Origin: an uncultured Actinomycetes bacterium
GTDB lineage: Bacteria > Actinomycetota > Actinomycetes > Nanopelagicales > Nanopelagicaceae
Direction of reading: 5' to 3'
Length of the DNA: 6,302 nucleotides
NCBI GenBank assembly: GCA_937860175.1
Contig: CALMBJ010000232.1
Coordinates: 1-6,302 of the forward strand
In this document: positions 6,006 through 6,302 of the stretch, piece by piece
How positions within the stretch are numbered: the stretch's first letter is position 1
How the letters are laid out: the number at the start of each line of letters is the position of its first letter
The notes under the pieces: generated by a model
What the model was told of the DNA's origin: nothing
The model's database searches: none
What the model saw: only the letters and a program-made list of their open reading frames with translations
Translations under genes and position numbers: made by a program

Positions 6006-6302
6006 ATGAGTGAGATCCGTTTATCTTCTGAAAAGAGATTGCGCCTATTTGCAGGCCGCGGATTTCCCGAGCTAGCCGAAGAGGTCGCAACCGAACTTGG
6101 TATTCCTCTAACACCAACATCTGCTTATGACTTTGCAAATGGTGAAATCTTTGTTCGCTTTGAAGAATCAGTTCGCGGTTGCGATGCATTTGTAATTCAA
6201 AGTCACACAACCCCTGTCAACAAGCAGATCATGGAACAACTCATCATGGTCGATGCGCTAAAGCGCGCATCAGCAAAGCGCATCACAGTGGTTACTCCCT
6301 TT
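6006..6302 (+). CDS. prs: Ribose-phosphate pyrophosphokinase (PRPP synthetase), N-terminal 99 residues; continues beyond window
   Basis: The enzyme converts ribose-5-phosphate and ATP to PRPP for purine, pyrimidine, NAD, His and Trp synthesis; in Actinobacteria PRPP also feeds decaprenyl-phosphoryl-arabinose where that pathway exists. The open fragment shows the class I Prs N-terminus: LRLFAGRGFPELAEEVATEL (about 12-31), then FANGEIFVRFEESVRG (about 43-58) with the conserved F.(N/D)GE segment, DAFVIQSHTTPVN (60-72), LIMVDALKRASAKRIT (79-94) and VTPF at the edge. The next expected element, the YPYARQD ATP-binding stretch, is outside the window. The gene starts 4 nt after the glmU TAG, the classic glmU-prs pairing, with a good ribosome-binding site. 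No defect is visible in the part present. Confidence 0.95.
   Translation, partial: MSEIRLSSEKRLRLFAGRGFPELAEEVATELGIPLTPTSAYDFANGEIFVRFEESVRGCDAFVIQSHTTPVNKQIMEQLIMVDALKRASAKRITVVTPF

Overview
The window is an ordinary core-genome segment, read entirely on the + strand. It suggests a member of the Actinobacteria. The order rsmI, metG, tatD, rsmA, ispE, tRNA-Gln, glmU, prs is a condensed version of the arrangement known in that phylum. The protein details fit too: a MetRS with a C-x2-C / C-P-x-H zinc knuckle, the FVNYDG form of the GlmU acetyltransferase motif, and an actinobacterial-looking Prs N-terminus. GC content is only mid-to-high 40s percent by eye, GCA is the main Ala codon and spacers are very short. 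That points to a low-GC streamlined lineage such as the freshwater Nanopelagicales (acI; Planktophila/Nanopelagicus-like). The taxon is an inference, not a read-out.

Layout. Bases 1-201 are the C-terminal end of rsmI (16S rRNA C1402 ribose methyltransferase). metG (198-1763, GTG start) overlaps it by 4 nt. tatD (1770-2630) follows after 6 nt, rsmA/ksgA (2627-3469) overlaps tatD by 4 nt, and ispE (3491-4405) follows after 21 nt. A 186-nt gap (4406-4591) holds one complete tRNA-Gln(UUG) at 4477-4551 with encoded CCA. glmU (4592-6001, GTG start) and the first 99 codons of prs (6006-6302, running off the window) complete it. Coding density is close to complete, and the 186-nt gap is the only non-coding stretch of any size.

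The genes serve translation and precursor supply. RsmI and RsmA modify 16S rRNA; MetG and the tRNA-Gln serve decoding. IspE makes isoprenoid precursors by the MEP pathway, which feed undecaprenyl phosphate. GlmU makes UDP-GlcNAc for peptidoglycan, and Prs makes PRPP for nucleotides, His and Trp. TatD is a metal-dependent nuclease that commonly travels with metG. No terminator hairpin with a U-tract is visible anywhere, so rsmI to ispE, and probably on through the tRNA to prs, could be one transcription unit.

I found no mobile element, CRISPR, defence gene, broken gene or obviously novel system. The items most worth a second look are in the tRNA-Gln (A at T-loop position 54, an extra D-loop base, and an encoded CCACCA forming an inverted repeat with the tRNA 3' half). 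Others are the lack of an rpfB-type gene between tatD and rsmA, and a strong GCG preference in Ala-Val codon pairs.
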